DNA from: Rhodovulum adriaticum
Lineage (GTDB): Bacteria > Pseudomonadota > Alphaproteobacteria > Rhodobacterales > Rhodobacteraceae
Direction of reading: 5' to 3'
Length of the DNA: 64,000 bases
Assembly: GCF_004345735.1 (NCBI RefSeq)
Contig: NZ_SLXL01000002.1
Location: forward strand, 186,001-250,000
Shown: positions 10,750 through 21,848 of the stretch, one piece after another
How positions within the stretch are numbered: the stretch's first letter is position 1
Layout: every line of letters begins with the position of its first letter
Notes under the pieces: model-generated
Databases searched by the model: none
What the model was told of the DNA's origin: nothing
Seen by the model: only the letters and a program-made list of their open reading frames with translations
Program-made: the position numbers and the translations under genes

Positions 10750-11169
10750 TCAGACCGTCGGTATCCCCTGCGCCTGGCAATGCGCGACGACGACCTCTGC
10801 GTCGATCGTCTGCACCCCCCGCGGCAGGGCCGGTGAAATCGTGTAAACGGCATCCGCCTGCCAGACGCCGGTCTCTTGCCCCTCGGCCAGTTGCGTCCGC
10901 ACATGGCGGGCAAAGCCATAGCCGCGGATCAGCGCGTATTGCGCGGCGGCACAGCGGGCATAGTCGTTCAGCGCGTCAGGGTGGCCCGGCTCATGGATCT
11001 GCACGACAAAGCGTACCAGATCCCCCTCCAGCAGGCGGGTATCCACGCCCAGATAGGACGCGGCAGGCAACGGCGCGCGCGCCACGGCAGAGGGCCCCGA
11101 GGCAGGGGCGCAGCCCGCCACCAGAACGGCCAGGGCACAGCCCGCCAGATATGTATCCGCCCGCCGCAC
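10750..11169 (-). CDS. Putative lipoprotein between nuoG and nuoH
   Basis: A 139-residue protein with a lipoprotein signal peptide: positive N-terminus MRRADTY, hydrophobic core and lipobox LVAGC, with Cys20 as the likely lipidated residue. The mature part would be periplasmic. Two cysteines in it (YARCAAAQYA and VVAHCQAQG) could form a disulfide. The start is GTG at 11169, one base after the nuoG stop. I know no functional family. The position inside the nuo operon suggests a complex I-linked envelope role, which is inference only. Confidence 0.75.
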   Translation of the reverse strand: MRRADTYLAGCALAVLVAGCAPASGPSAVARAPLPAASYLGVDTRLLEGDLVRFVVQIHEPGHPDALNDYARCAAAQYALIRGYGFARHVRTQLAEGQETGVWQADAVYTISPALPRGVQTIDAEVVVAHCQAQGIPTV

Positions 11170-11170
11170 C

Positions 11171-13180
11171 TTATTCCGCCGCCACCGGGGCGCTTGCCCG
11201 CGCCCGCGCGTTTGCCGACAGCTCGGCCATCAGTTGCGAGGCCCGCGCGATCGGGTTGGTCAGATAGAAATCCCGCACCGCATAGCGGAAATCGGCACTG
11301 GCCGGCGCGCGTTCGGGCAGCGGTTGCCATTCGTTTTCCGCCAGTTCGTCGATCATGCGCAGATGCGGCACCATCCCGACCAGCCGCTTGCGCAGCGCGG
11401 CCAGGCTGTCATAGGGCAGCGCCTGCCCCATTTCGCCCGACAGCGCCCGCAGGATCGCCCAGTTTTCCTTGGCCTCCCCCGGCGGGAAGCCCGCGCGCAG
11501 CGCCAGTTGCGGGCGGCCCTCGGTGTTGACGAACAGGCCCTGTTCCTCGGTATAGGCGGCGCCGGGCAGGATGATGTCGGCGCGATGCGCCCCCCGGTCG
11601 CCATGACTGCCCTGATAGATCACGAAGGGCCCGGCATCGATGTCGATCTCATCCGCGCCGAGGTTGAAGATCACATCCGCGCCCGCGGTCGCGGCCTCCA
11701 GCCCGCCCTCAGTCACAGCACCGATATCCATGGCGCCCACGCGCGCCGCGGCGCTGTGCAGGACCAGCAGCCCCGCGCCCAGCTTGCCCGCCAATTTCAT
11801 CGCCTGGGACAGAACGGCCTCGCCGTCGGCCTCGGACAAGGCGCCCTGGCCCACGATGACCAGCGCATCCTCTTGCGGTGTGGCCTCGGTGGCCAGTTTC
11901 ACCAGTGCACCACGCCCGGCCCCGGCCTCGACCGCGTCATAGGTCAGGTCCGCCGCCGGGCCGACGCGGGTCACCGTGGCGCCGTGCAGCCAGGCCTTGC
12001 GAATACGAGCGTTCAGCACCGGCGCCTCGTCGCGCGGGTTGGTGCCGACCAGATAGATCGCGCGCGACGTGTCGATATCCTCGACCGCCGCCGTTCCGAC
12101 ATAGGCCGAGCGGTTGCCAACCGGCAGGCGCGCCCCATCCACGCGGCATTCGACCTGTCCGCCCAGCCCCTCGACCAGTTCCTTCAGGGCAAAGGCGGCC
12201 TCGACCGGGGCCAGATCGCCGATCAGCCCGGCCACCTGCTTGCCCTTCATCGCGCGCGCGGCCGCCGACAGCGCCTCGGGCCAGGTGGCGGGGCGCAGTT
12301 TGCCGTTTTCGCGGATATAGGGGCGGTCCAGCCGCTGGCGGCGCAGCCCGTCCCAGACAAAGCGCGTCTTGTCGGAAATCCATTCCTCGTTCACGCCGTC
12401 ATGGTTGCGCGGCAGGATGCGCATCACCTCGCGCCCCTTAGTGTCCACCCGGATGTTGGACCCAAGCGCATCCATCACGTCGATGGTCTCGGTCTTGGTC
12501 AACTCCCACGGCCGGGCAGTAAAGGCATAGGGTTTCGAGGTCAGCGCGCCGACCGGGCACAGGTCGATGATGTTGCCCTGCAGGTTGCTGTCCAGCGTCT
12601 CGCCCAGATAGGCGGTGATCTCGGCATCCTCGCCGCGGCCGGTCTGGCCCATCTGGCTGATGCCCGCGACCTCGGTGGTAAAGCGCACGCAACGGGTGCA
12701 GGAAATGCAGCGCGTCATACAGGTGGCCACCAGGGGGCCAAGGTCCAGATCCTCGTTCGCGCGCTTGGGTTCGCGGTAGCGGCTGAAATCCACGCCATAG
12801 GCCATCGCCTGGTCCTGCAGGTCGCATTCGCCGCCCTGGTCGCAGATCGGGCAATCCAGCGGGTGGTTGATCAGCAGGAATTCCATCACCCCTTCGCGGG
12901 CCTTCTTGACCATGGGACTGTTGGTCTTGACCACCGGCGGCTGGCCCTCGGGGCCGGGGCGCAGATCCTTGACCTGCATCGCGCAGGACGCGGCCGGTTT
13001 CGGCGGGCCGCCCACGACCTCGACCAGGCACATCCGGCAGTTGCCCGCGATCGACAGCCGCTCGTGATAGCAGAAGCGCGGCACCTCGATCCCCGCCTCT
13101 TCACAGGCCTGGATCAGCGTCATGGCGGGATCGACCTCGATCTCGCGCCCGTCGATGATGATCTTGCGTAGCTCAGCCAT
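11171..13180 (-). CDS. nuoG: NADH-quinone oxidoreductase subunit G
   Basis: A 669-residue iron-sulfur subunit of the NADH-oxidising arm. The N-terminal 2Fe-2S ferredoxin-like domain has [18 protein letters not shown] (residues about 37-54). Next come the His/Cys-ligated 4Fe-4S site [16 protein letters not shown] and the second 4Fe-4S site with CISCTRC. The large C-terminal part resembles molybdopterin oxidoreductases without cofactor. The length matches Paracoccus-type rather than enteric NuoG. I chose [10 protein letters not shown] as the start; a longer frame adds 37 residues with no family resemblance. Confidence 0.96.
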   Translation of the reverse strand: MAELRKIIIDGREIEVDPAMTLIQACEEAGIEVPRFCYHERLSIAGNCRMCLVEVVGGPPKPAASCAMQVKDLRPGPEGQPPVVKTNSPMVKKAREGVMEFLLINHPLDCPICDQGGECDLQDQAMAYGVDFSRYREPKRANEDLDLGPLVATCMTRCISCTRCVRFTTEVAGISQMGQTGRGEDAEITAYLGETLDSNLQGNIIDLCPVGALTSKPYAFTARPWELTKTETIDVMDALGSNIRVDTKGREVMRILPRNHDGVNEEWISDKTRFVWDGLRRQRLDRPYIRENGKLRPATWPEALSAAARAMKGKQVAGLIGDLAPVEAAFALKELVEGLGGQVECRVDGARLPVGNRSAYVGTAAVEDIDTSRAIYLVGTNPRDEAPVLNARIRKAWLHGATVTRVGPAADLTYDAVEAGAGRGALVKLATEATPQEDALVIVGQGALSEADGEAVLSQAMKLAGKLGAGLLVLHSAAARVGAMDIGAVTEGGLEAATAGADVIFNLGADEIDIDAGPFVIYQGSHGDRGAHRADIILPGAAYTEEQGLFVNTEGRPQLALRAGFPPGEAKENWAILRALSGEMGQALPYDSLAALRKRLVGMVPHLRMIDELAENEWQPLPERAPASADFRYAVRDFYLTNPIARASQLMAELSANARARASAPVAAE

Positions 13181-13221
13181 TGCCTGTCCTTGCTTGCCGC
13201 CCGCAGCGGGCGGGTCTTGTC

Positions 13222-13653
13222 TTACCTGGTTTCCCGCAGCAGCGATCCGGTCAGGGTGTTGCGCGCGATTTCCTCGCGCCCCAGCCGGCAATAGCTTTCG
13301 GGATCGTCCTTGCTTACGCCGTTGGCCGCCAGATAGGCGTCGCGCTCGGCCTTCATCCGTGCCTTGTTGGCGCTGGAATCCAGAAACGCCTCGATCTGGG
13401 CGGGGTTATAGCCCAGCGACAGCGCATGCCGTTCCAGATCCTTGGCCGCACGGAAAGCCCGGAACAGGCGCGGGGAAATCGTGGGACACTTGCGCTGGAT
13501 CGCATCCCCGACCGAGGCAGACAGCAGCGAATTCCACACGTGGTCATTCTCGGTCAGCGGCGGCAGATCCTGCGACGCCGCCGCCGGACCTGCGCCCGCC
13601 CCCAACAGGGTGGCCAGAACCGCCCCCGCGATATGCCGGATGGGCCTGCGCAT
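13222..13653 (-). CDS. DUF5333 domain protein in nuo operon
   Basis: A 143-residue exported protein. A signal peptide ([20 protein letters not shown]) ends around ASQ. The mature part is helical, with two cysteines (RKCPTISPR and SYCRLGREE) that could pair in the periplasm. I recognise it as the DUF5333 family, which lies between nuoF and nuoG in Rhodobacterales. Its function is unknown; operon placement suggests a periplasmic factor linked to complex I. It starts three bases after the nuoF stop. Confidence 0.85.
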   Translation of the reverse strand: MRRPIRHIAGAVLATLLGAGAGPAAASQDLPPLTENDHVWNSLLSASVGDAIQRKCPTISPRLFRAFRAAKDLERHALSLGYNPAQIEAFLDSSANKARMKAERDAYLAANGVSKDDPESYCRLGREEIARNTLTGSLLRETR

Positions 13654-13656
13654 CGC

Positions 13657-14952
13657 CTATTCCGCCGCCACGGCACTGACCCGGCCGGTCTTGCGCGCCT
13701 TGATGCGGTCCTCGATCTCGTCGCGGAAATGCCGGATCAGGCCCTGGATCGGCCAGGCCGCCGCATCCCCCAGGGCGCAGATCGTGTGGCCCTCGACCTG
13801 CTTGGTCACATCGAACAGCATGTCGATTTCCTCGATCTCGGCCTCACCGCGCACCAGCCGGTCCATCACCCGCATCATCCAGCCGGTGCCCTCGCGGCAG
13901 GGGGTGCACTGGCCGCAGCTTTCGTGCTTGTAGAACTTGGCCAGACGCCAGATCGCCTTGATGACATCGGTGGACTGGTCCATCACGATCACCGCCGCGG
14001 TGCCCAGCCCCGATTGCTGTTCACGCAGCCAGTCGAAATCCATGATCGCATCATCGCAAAGCTGCGCAGGCAGCATCGGCACGGACGAGCCGCCCGGGAT
14101 CACCGCCTTGAGGTTGTCCCAGCCGCCGCGCACGCCGCCGCAATGGCGGTCCAGCAGTTCGCGCAGACCGATGGACATGCTTTCCTCGACCACACAGGGA
14201 TTGTTCACATGGCCGGAGATGGCAAAAACCTTGGTGCCCGCATTGTTTGGCCGGCCAAAGCTCGCGAACCAGTCGCCGCCACGGCGCAGGATCGTCGGCA
14301 CCACCGCGATGGATTCGACGTTGTTCACAGTGGTCGGGCAGCCATAGACCCCCGCCATCGCCGGGAAGGGCGGCTTCATCCGCGGCATGCCCTTCTTGCC
14401 CTCCAGGCTTTCCAGCAGGGCGGTTTCCTCGCCGCAGATATAGGCGCCAGCGCCGTGATGCAGGAACAGGTCGAAATCCCAGCCCGTGCCGGCGGCGTTC
14501 TTGCCCAGCAGGCCCGCATCATAGGCCTCGTCGATGGCGGCCTGCAGCGCCTCGCGCTCGCGGATGAACTCGCCCCGGATGTAGATATAGCTGGTATGCG
14601 CCTGCATCGCGAAACTGGCGATCAGCGCGCCCTCGATCAGCGTGTGCGGATCGTGGCGCATGATTTCGCGGTCCTTGCAGGTGCCGGGCTCGGATTCGTC
14701 GGCATTGATGACCAGGTAGTGCGGCCTCCCGTCACTTTCCTTCGGCATGAAGGACCATTTAAGACCAGTGGGGAATCCCGCGCCGCCACGGCCGCGCAGG
14801 CCCGACTTCTTCATCTCGTCGATGATCCAGTCGCGGCCCTTGGCGATCAGGTCCTTCGTGCCGTCCCAATGACCACGGGCGCGCGCGCCGGAGAGCGTGC
14901 GATCATGCATCCCGTAGAGATTGGTAAAGATGCGGTCCTGATCGGTCAGCAT
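13657..14952 (-). CDS. nuoF: NADH-quinone oxidoreductase subunit F
   Basis: A 431-residue flavoprotein that oxidises NADH through FMN. The glycine-rich nucleotide-binding segment [18 protein letters not shown] lies near residues 53-70. The FMN-binding [14 protein letters not shown] motif and the 4Fe-4S cluster ligands [15 protein letters not shown] plus a downstream cysteine are intact. I chose the start at 14952 ([14 protein letters not shown]), which matches homologues; a nine-residue longer version is possible but unlikely. It pairs with NuoE and NuoG to form the electron-input module. Confidence 0.97.
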   Translation of the reverse strand: MLTDQDRIFTNLYGMHDRTLSGARARGHWDGTKDLIAKGRDWIIDEMKKSGLRGRGGAGFPTGLKWSFMPKESDGRPHYLVINADESEPGTCKDREIMRHDPHTLIEGALIASFAMQAHTSYIYIRGEFIREREALQAAIDEAYDAGLLGKNAAGTGWDFDLFLHHGAGAYICGEETALLESLEGKKGMPRMKPPFPAMAGVYGCPTTVNNVESIAVVPTILRRGGDWFASFGRPNNAGTKVFAISGHVNNPCVVEESMSIGLRELLDRHCGGVRGGWDNLKAVIPGGSSVPMLPAQLCDDAIMDFDWLREQQSGLGTAAVIVMDQSTDVIKAIWRLAKFYKHESCGQCTPCREGTGWMMRVMDRLVRGEAEIEEIDMLFDVTKQVEGHTICALGDAAAWPIQGLIRHFRDEIEDRIKARKTGRVSAVAAE

Positions 14953-15161
14953 GGACAGACCCCCACTCTTGCCGGGCACAGCCCGACCGTTTCCATTTTA
15001 CTCGCCCGTTCGGGGCATCTTGCGGCAGCCCCGGTTGCCCGGGGCATCGTTACCGGCATCAGGCCGGCGGCGGAGGGCGCACCGGATTTCACCCACCCGG
15101 TTTGCCCCCCAACCGTCCCCTCGCGGCGCCACGGATCCCCGCAACGCCGCGCGGATTTCGT

Positions 15162-15866
15162 TTAGCCCTTCGCGGCCAGTTCTTTGGCCTGGCCGACCCA
15201 GTCGTCACGGCTGACGCGGCCCTTGAAGCCTTCGAGGTTCTCATCCATCCACGCGACCTCGGCCTCGGTCCAGGCCGCGATCTGGTCGTAATGATAGATG
15301 CCAAGCTCGTTGACCTGCCGCTCCAGCTTCGGTCCGACGCCCTTGATCTGCTTCAGATCGTCGGCGCCCTCGGCACGGGGGCCGGACAGGGGCGCCGGGC
15401 GCGCACCGGCATCGCTGGCAGCGGGCGCAGGGGCCGCAGCCGGGGCCGGGGCCGGGGCCGGGGCCGGTTTCGGAGCCGGGGCAGGCTTGGGGGCCGGGGC
15501 CGGCTTCGGCGCGGCGACGGGTTTCGGCGCGGTTTTCGCGACGGTCGGCGCGACCTTGGGGCCACTGCCCGGCTTGGGGCTGTCGGGGATGACGATCGCA
15601 TCGTTCGCCGCTTTGTAGGGCGCGCGCGCTGCGGCCGCGGCCTCGCGCTCGGCGCGGGCGGCGGCGATTTCATCATCGGTCCGGCAAAAGCCCATAAGCA
15701 TCACGATGCTGGCCACGAAGAACGTGCCGGCACCGGCAATGAACGCCCCCCAGGCCCACAGCCCGAAAAGCTTGGCCACGACCGCGACCGCAACCGCGAT
15801 CACCGCGGCAACAGGCACCCACAGAAGGGCGTATTTGATCCTTGCTTCACTGCGATTGATATTCAT
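15162..15866 (-). CDS. Membrane-anchored Pro/Ala-rich protein with C-terminal helix-hairpin-helix domain
   Basis: A 234-residue protein with three parts. Two adjacent hydrophobic helices (about residues 12-62) should anchor it in the membrane. A low-complexity PKPAPAPKPAPAP-type linker occupies about residues 110-155. The C-terminal domain (about 165-234) contains DDLKQIKGVGPKLERQVNELG, a helix-hairpin-helix pattern shared with DNA-binding and ribosomal-L21-associated proteins. It lies between nuoE and nuoF with gaps on both sides (about 209 bp and 87 bp), looser than the rest of the operon. Genes of this type are known here in Rhodobacterales; the function is not established. Confidence 0.8.
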   Translation of the reverse strand: MNINRSEARIKYALLWVPVAAVIAVAVAVVAKLFGLWAWGAFIAGAGTFFVASIVMLMGFCRTDDEIAAARAEREAAAAARAPYKAANDAIVIPDSPKPGSGPKVAPTVAKTAPKPVAAPKPAPAPKPAPAPKPAPAPAPAPAAAPAPAASDAGARPAPLSGPRAEGADDLKQIKGVGPKLERQVNELGIYHYDQIAAWTEAEVAWMDENLEGFKGRVSRDDWVGQAKELAAKG

Positions 15867-15953
15867 TGGTTCTCTCCGCTACGACGGTTGTTCGTCCACG
15901 CCTTTTGTAACGCTTCCGCCGCCGTCTGTCTTGACCTCTTCCGCCGCAGGGGC

Positions 15954-16661
15954 CTAGCCCCGCCAGGGCGTCAGCAGGGGTACTTCGGTTCCGTCGATCC
16001 GCTTGACCGTGTCGCCCAGCCGCACTGCCAGATCGACCGATGCGTTATGCTCTGTCCGGGGGCCCGGCACGTCGGTCAGGCTGGTCGGTCCGCCCAACGG
16101 TTCGCTGGAAAACCGGCCGTTCTGCGGCCCCGGCTTTGGCACCCGGCCCGCCGCCAGTTCGTCCAGGATCCAGCCTAGGCGTTCGGCGCTCAGATCCTCG
16201 TAGAAATCCTTGCCGATCTGCACCATCGGCGCGTTGGAACAGGCGCCCAGGCATTCCACCTCTTCCCAGCTGAACTTGCCATCCGCCGACAGCGTAAAGG
16301 GCTGCTCGGCGATCTTGTCGCGGCAGACCCCGATCAGATCCTCGGCGCCGCAGATCAGGCAGGACGTAGTGCCGCAGACCTGCACATGCGCGACCGAGCC
16401 GACCGGCGCCAACTGGAACATGAAATAGAAGGTCGCGACCTCAAGCACCCGGATATGGGCCATCCCCAGCATGTCGGCGACATGCTCGATCGCGGGGCGG
16501 CTCAACCAGCCCTCCTGCTCTTGGGCACGCCACAGCAGCGGGATCACCGCGCTGGCCTGGCGGCCCTCGGGATACTTGGTCATCTGCGCCTCCGCCCAGG
16601 CCTGGTTGGCCGGGGTGAAGGCGAAGCTTTCGGGCTGCTCGGGGTGAAGTCGTCTCAGCAT
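15954..16661 (-). CDS. nuoE: NADH-quinone oxidoreductase subunit E
   Basis: A 235-residue thioredoxin-fold subunit holding the off-path 2Fe-2S cluster N1a. The four cysteine ligands are in [11 protein letters not shown] (first and second of the set) and [11 protein letters not shown]. The C-terminal tail after about residue 165 is longer than in enteric NuoE but similar to the Paracoccus subunit. The start ATG overlaps the stop of the small upstream gene as TGATG. Confidence 0.95.
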   Translation of the reverse strand: MLRRLHPEQPESFAFTPANQAWAEAQMTKYPEGRQASAVIPLLWRAQEQEGWLSRPAIEHVADMLGMAHIRVLEVATFYFMFQLAPVGSVAHVQVCGTTSCLICGAEDLIGVCRDKIAEQPFTLSADGKFSWEEVECLGACSNAPMVQIGKDFYEDLSAERLGWILDELAAGRVPKPGPQNGRFSSEPLGGPTSLTDVPGPRTEHNASVDLAVRLGDTVKRIDGTEVPLLTPWRG

Positions 16662-16957
16662 CAGTTCGCGCAGTCTCCAGATGTCAATCGAAAGGCGCCC
16701 TCTTGATCGAGCAGAACGATCTCGCCCCGTTCGACCATTTCGCTCACGACAGCGGCAAGCAACGTGCGTTCGAAGCCGGATGCCGCCTCAACCGCCATGG
16801 CGGTGTCTTCATCCGCGACGGTGCAGCCGGCGGCGGCAACGACCTGTCGGACGGTGTCCATCTCTACCGTGGTCACGGTAATCCCCTGCGCCTGCGCGAC
16901 CGCAGGCAAAAGGGCTGCACCGAAGGCGGCAAGACGGGCGATCTTGAGAATTGTCAT
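16661..16957 (-). CDS. Small secreted hypothetical protein between nuoD and nuoE
   Basis: A 98-residue protein with a clear signal peptide (hydrophobic residues 5-20, cleavage after AVAQA). The mature part is about 75 residues with two cysteines (AAGCTVAD and SGDCAN) that may form a periplasmic disulfide. I do not recognise the family. It ends in a TGATG overlap with nuoE. The coding start at 16957 is preferred because it begins the signal peptide; longer frames read into low-complexity GC-rich sequence. Confidence 0.7.
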   Translation of the reverse strand: MTILKIARLAAFGAALLPAVAQAQGITVTTVEMDTVRQVVAAAGCTVADEDTAMAVEAASGFERTLLAAVVSEMVERGEIVLLDQEGAFRLTSGDCAN

Positions 16958-17151
16958 GGGTTCGTATCCTCTGGCTCGGGGCCGGTCCGCGCCGGTCCCC
17001 ATTTCGGACACCCGCCCCCGCGGCGCCCCCGAAACGGCACGGGCCTGCGCCCGCACCAGGCTGCGATCAGCCCCCCATGCGACGCGCCGGGTTGCCCCGC
17101 CGCGCGCGCCGGCCCCAGCACCGGCCATACCGCGATATCCGGCCTGCCGGA

Positions 17152-18366
17152 TCATCGGTCGATCTCTCCGAACACCACGTCCATCGTACCGATGATCGCG
17201 GCCACGTCGGCCAGCTGGTGGCCGCGCGTCATGTAATCCATCGCCTGCAGATGCAGAAAGCCCGGCGCCCGCAGCTTGGCGCGATAAGGTTTGTTGGTGC
17301 CGTCGGCGACCAGGTAAACGCCAAACTCGCCCTTGGGGGCCTCGACGGCGGCGTAAACCTCGCCGGCCGGAACGTGGAACCCCTCGGTGTACAGCTTGAA
17401 GTGGTGGATCAAGGCCTCCATCGAGGTCTTCATCTCGCCCCGTTTGGGCGGTGTGATCTTGCCGCGCGCCAGCACATCGCCCTTTTCATGGCGCAGCTTT
17501 TCGCAGGCCTGCCGGATGATGTGGGTGGATTGGCGCATCTCTTCCATGCGGACCAGGTAACGGTCGTAGCAATCGCCGTTCTTGCCCACGGGAATCTGGA
17601 AGTCGAACTCGTCATAGCATTCATACGGCTGCGAACGGCGCAAATCCCAGGCCAGCCCCGAGCCGCGCACCATCACCCCCGAGAATCCCCAATCCAGGAT
17701 GTCCTGTTCGCTGATGACGCCGATATCGACATTGCGCTGTTTGAAGATGCGGTTTTCCGTCAGCAGCCCGTCGATATCGTCGATCACGGCGGGGAAATCC
17801 GCAGCCCAGGCATCGATATCCTCGACCAACTCGGGCGGCAGGTCCTGGTGAACGCCGCCGGGCCGGAAATAGGCCGCGTGCAGGCGCGCCCCGCAGGCCC
17901 GCTCGTAAAAGATCATCAGCTTTTCGCGTTCCTCGAACCCCCACAGCGGCGGGGTCAGCGCGCCCACGTCCATCGCCTGCGTCGTGACGTTCAGCAGGTG
18001 GTTCAGCACGCGCCCGATCTCGGAATACAGCACCCGGATCAACTGCGCCCGGCGCGGCACCTCGACCCCGGTCAGCTTTTCGATGGCCAGGCACCAGGCA
18101 TGTTCCTGGTTCATCGGCGCCACGTAATCCAGCCGGTCGAAATAGGGCAGGTTCTGTAGGTAGGTGCGGCTTTCCATCAGCTTTTCGGTGCCGCGGTGCA
18201 GCAGGCCAATATGCGGGTCGGCACGCTCGACGATCTCGCCGTCCAGCTCCAGCACCAGGCGCAAAACGCCATGCGCTGCAGGATGTTGCGGGCCAAAGTT
18301 GATGTTGAAGTTGCGGATGCGCTGTTCGTCCGTCTGCGCGTCGTTGAATGCCGATCCGTCCATCAT
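17152..18366 (-). CDS. nuoD: NADH-quinone oxidoreductase subunit D
   Basis: A 404-residue subunit of the quinone-reducing module, related to the large subunit of NiFe hydrogenases but without the metal site. Landmarks are [20 protein letters not shown] near the N-terminus, which contains the quinone-site histidine, the HRGTEKLME segment and the C-terminal DVVFGEIDR. Two consecutive ATGs at 18366 and 18363 are both possible starts. The upstream sulfotransferase stop is one base away, so the pair is coupled. About 190 bp without a gene follow before the next small secreted protein. Confidence 0.96.
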   Translation of the reverse strand: MMDGSAFNDAQTDEQRIRNFNINFGPQHPAAHGVLRLVLELDGEIVERADPHIGLLHRGTEKLMESRTYLQNLPYFDRLDYVAPMNQEHAWCLAIEKLTGVEVPRRAQLIRVLYSEIGRVLNHLLNVTTQAMDVGALTPPLWGFEEREKLMIFYERACGARLHAAYFRPGGVHQDLPPELVEDIDAWAADFPAVIDDIDGLLTENRIFKQRNVDIGVISEQDILDWGFSGVMVRGSGLAWDLRRSQPYECYDEFDFQIPVGKNGDCYDRYLVRMEEMRQSTHIIRQACEKLRHEKGDVLARGKITPPKRGEMKTSMEALIHHFKLYTEGFHVPAGEVYAAVEAPKGEFGVYLVADGTNKPYRAKLRAPGFLHLQAMDYMTRGHQLADVAAIIGTMDVVFGEIDR

Positions 18367-18367
18367 C

Positions 18368-19240
18368 CTACACCCCCACCCGGTGCGCCGCCCATTGCGG
18401 CGGCATCCGGCCCAGCCGCTCGGCGACGAAGTCATATTGCGACGCCAGCGCAGCCGCCGCGGCAGCGCGCTGCGCCGCACTCATCGGCACCGGCACGCCC
18501 TCATGCACCCGCTCCGTTAGTGGCGCGGGCCGTGGTGCGATCCCAAGGAAATCGCACAGCCGGTCGATCATGGCCTGCGAAAACAGCTCTTCGTAGAAAC
18601 CCAGGAACAGGCGCGACGGGTCCACCGCCGCCCAAAGGCGCCCCAGCACCGCACGATAATCGCCGCGTTCGATGATGTGCGCCTCTTCCCCGCGCAGGGC
18701 GCGTTTCAGAATGCGACCGGCGCGGGGGCCGATATCCTCGCCCGGGGCGGCACGGCGGCGCGCGATCATGCGCACATGGCTCCACATCCGCTCGACCGGG
18801 TCGCGCAGCAGGTAGACGAAGCGCACGTCAGACGTCATCGCCGCCATCCGTTTCAGGCGCCCCACCGGCAGCAGAGAATAGGCCGGCGTTATGTCAGCAA
18901 TAAGGCGTGCATCGCCCTGCCCCTCGCGCAGGTAGGACAGATAGCCGGACTCGTCGCCCTGGGCGTAGACCTGTTCCAGCGCGGCCATGTCGTGCAGGCG
19001 GCTGCGCCGTGCCGCGGCCCTGTCCGGGGCGCCCGGCATCGGTTTGGCGGCCAATGCAGCGCGTGTTTCCTGCAACTCGGCGCGGGCTTTTTCCAGTTTT
19101 CCGGCCTCTGCCATGTCGAAAAAATGCAATTCCTTGATCGAACGCAGGTGGCACTGCGGATGCGCGGCCAGATAGCCGTGCAACCAGCTTGTGCCGGCCT
19201 TGGTGGCCCCCACGCCGAAAAGAAGCGTTGCCTCGCTCAT
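18368..19240 (-). CDS. Sulfotransferase family protein inserted between nuoC and nuoD
   Basis: A 290-residue PAPS-dependent sulfotransferase. The 5'-phosphosulfate loop is [16 protein letters not shown] (residues 9-24, catalytic-type Lys14). The 3'-phosphate motif is [16 protein letters not shown] near residues 138-153. A helical insert ([17 protein letters not shown]) follows the first motif, as in heparan-type and bacterial surface-glycan sulfotransferases. It overlaps nuoC by ATGA and ends one base before nuoD, so it is fully embedded in the complex I operon. The acceptor is unknown. A direct role in complex I is doubtful; insertion into a strongly expressed operon is equally likely. Confidence 0.88.
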   Translation of the reverse strand: MSEATLLFGVGATKAGTSWLHGYLAAHPQCHLRSIKELHFFDMAEAGKLEKARAELQETRAALAAKPMPGAPDRAAARRSRLHDMAALEQVYAQGDESGYLSYLREGQGDARLIADITPAYSLLPVGRLKRMAAMTSDVRFVYLLRDPVERMWSHVRMIARRRAAPGEDIGPRAGRILKRALRGEEAHIIERGDYRAVLGRLWAAVDPSRLFLGFYEELFSQAMIDRLCDFLGIAPRPAPLTERVHEGVPVPMSAAQRAAAAAALASQYDFVAERLGRMPPQWAAHRVGV

Positions 19241-19854
19241 GCCCGCCCCTTGGCCCCCGGGGCCTTGTCGTCGCCGGGCAGGATGTAATCGGCCCCTTCC
19301 CAGGGCGACATGAAGTCGAACTGCCGGTATTCCTGCACCAGTTTCACCGGCTCGTAGACCACACGCTTTTGCGCCTCGTCATAACGCACCTCGGTATAGC
19401 CGGTGGTCGGGAAATCCTTGCGCAGCGGATAGCCCCGGAACCCGTAATCGGTCAGGATCCGCCGCAGGTCCGGATGGCCCGAGAAGATGATGCCGAACAT
19501 GTCGAACACCTCGCGCTCGAACCAGTTGGCCGAGGGGTGCACCGACGCGATAGAGGGGATCATCTCATCCTCGCGCAGGGCGCAGCGGACGCGGATACGC
19601 TGGTTCTGGTACATCGACAGGAAATGGTAGACCACGTCAAAGCGCGCCTCGCGCTCGGGGTAATCCACTGCCGTGATATCCACCAGGCTGGAGAATCGGC
19701 ACGTCGCATCGGCGCGCAGGAATTCCACGAACCCCGTGATCGAGGCCGGGGCCACATCCACGTTCAGCTCGTGGTGGGCAACCTCCCAGGACAGGACGCA
19801 ATCGGGGCGCTTCAGCTCCAGATGGGTGCCGAGTTCTTTCAGGGCCTCGTCCAT
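19237..19854 (-). CDS. nuoC: NADH-quinone oxidoreductase subunit C
   Basis: A 205-residue subunit of the hydrophilic arm that packs against NuoD. The family signature [27 protein letters not shown] type segment is clear (here [20 protein letters not shown]), followed by [15 protein letters not shown]. The gene is separate from nuoD, unlike the enteric fusion. Three bases separate it from nuoB. It overlaps the sulfotransferase start by four bases. Confidence 0.96.
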   Translation of the reverse strand: MDEALKELGTHLELKRPDCVLSWEVAHHELNVDVAPASITGFVEFLRADATCRFSSLVDITAVDYPEREARFDVVYHFLSMYQNQRIRVRCALREDEMIPSIASVHPSANWFEREVFDMFGIIFSGHPDLRRILTDYGFRGYPLRKDFPTTGYTEVRYDEAQKRVVYEPVKLVQEYRQFDFMSPWEGADYILPGDDKAPGAKGRA

Positions 19855-19857
19855 GGC

Positions 19858-20756
<899 letters not shown>

Positions 20757-21014
20757 CCTCCACTTTGCCGCGCCTTGTCGGTCCCTGCGCGGTCCTTGAC
20801 GACGAGGACGTTACCCGCCCCGTCCGGCGCAGGTCAACGCACCCCGCCCGTTTCGGTCGCCCCATCTGTTATCGCGGCGAACCAGAAATGTATACAGTCG
20901 TGCGCATTGAAAAAGTGCCGGATTGCCGCAGAGTTACGAAATTCCAAAGATATATCCGATTCTCGCGTTTTCGTGATCGCAGCACCAGAGGAATCGCCGG
21001 GCGCCCGGCGGCCC
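20757..21014 (-). promoter_or_regulatory. Upstream region of the nuo operon (candidate promoter)
   Basis: A 258-base gene-free stretch between nuoA and liuC. The part from about 20885 to 20975 is clearly richer in A+T than its surroundings and lies some 130-220 bases upstream of nuoA, where the operon promoter is expected. A TATACA hexamer occurs on the minus strand near 20892, but no good -35 box lies 17 bases upstream, so I do not assign a transcription start. No clear FNR-type palindrome was seen. Confidence 0.4.
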
Positions 21015-21809
21015 TCAATCCTCGCCGGGCTGCGCCCAACGCGGCTTGCGGCGCTCGAAAAAGGCGGCGATTCCCTCTTGGGCCTCGGCATCTTCCCAGC
21101 AGGCCACCAGGCGGGCGATGCTGTCCTCTACCGCGTCCCGATCCAGCGCAGGCCCTAACCGGCGCAGCTGTGCCTTGGCCCGCGCGATGGCCCCGGGCGC
21201 GCTGGCAAGGAAGGGCGCGATCTCTGCCTCTGTCGCGGCGTCCAGTTCGGATTCGGGCACCGCGCGGGCCAACAGGCCCATCGCCACCGCCTCGCCCGCG
21301 TCGAAGCGGCGCCCGGACAGGAACACCCGGCGCGCGGCAGGTTCGCCAATGCGCGCGACGACATAGGGGCCGATCGTGGCCGGGATCAGGCCCAGCCGGG
21401 TTTCGGTCAGACCGAACCGGGCAGTGTTCACCCCCACCGCCACGTCGCAGACCGAGATCAGCCCAACACCCCCGCCAAAAGCCTGCCCCTGCACCCGCGC
21501 GATCAGGGGTTTGGGAATGGTGTTCAGCGCCCCCAGCATGTCGGCCAGCCGCCGGGCCGCCGCCGCGCGGGTGGGGCCGTCGGCCTCTATCTGGGCGCGC
21601 ATCCAGGCCAGATCGCCACCAGCGCAGAAACTGGCCCCGTTTCCAGTCAGCACCACGACACGCACCGCCGGGTCGGCGCCCAGTTTGTCAGCGGCGGCAT
21701 GCAGCGCGCCGATCAGGCTTTCGGACAGGGCGTTGTGCTTGTCCACCCGGTTCAGCGTCAGCCGCGCCACGCCGCGTGCGTCGATCTCCAGCCCCAGTTC
21801 TTCCCGCAT
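21015..21809 (-). CDS. liuC: Methylglutaconyl-CoA hydratase (enoyl-CoA hydratase family)
   Basis: A 264-residue crotonase-fold enzyme. The oxyanion-hole and active-site regions appear in VLTGNGASFCAGGDLAWMR and GQAFGGGVGLISVCDVAVG. The neighbourhood (liuE, liuD, liuB, liuA) makes hydration of 3-methylglutaconyl-CoA to HMG-CoA in leucine breakdown the best assignment. Sequence alone supports only the hydratase/isomerase family. It is the last gene of the operon; a short palindrome lies in the 39-base gap before it. Confidence 0.88.
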   Translation of the reverse strand: MREELGLEIDARGVARLTLNRVDKHNALSESLIGALHAAADKLGADPAVRVVVLTGNGASFCAGGDLAWMRAQIEADGPTRAAAARRLADMLGALNTIPKPLIARVQGQAFGGGVGLISVCDVAVGVNTARFGLTETRLGLIPATIGPYVVARIGEPAARRVFLSGRRFDAGEAVAMGLLARAVPESELDAATEAEIAPFLASAPGAIARAKAQLRRLGPALDRDAVEDSIARLVACWEDAEAQEGIAAFFERRKPRWAQPGED

Positions 21810-21819
21810 GTCGCTCTCC

Positions 21820-21840
21820 CGAATTTTCGCAGAAAATTCG
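21820..21840. repeat. Perfect 9-bp-arm palindrome between liuE and liuC
   Basis: CGAATTTTC (21820-21828) and GAAAATTCG (21832-21840) form an uninterrupted stem with a three-base GCA loop. It lies in the gap before the liuC start and just upstream of its ribosome-binding position. No T-run follows on the minus strand, so it is not a standard terminator. It could be a REP-like element or an mRNA-processing hairpin between liuE and liuC. Confidence 0.7.
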
Positions 21841-21848
21841 CGGCCCGC

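Noticed and set aside
15420-15500. Short GC-rich tandem repeats that could be mistaken for a CRISPR or microsatellite locus
   Set aside because: They encode the Pro/Ala-rich linker of the helix-hairpin-helix protein, and there are no spacers.
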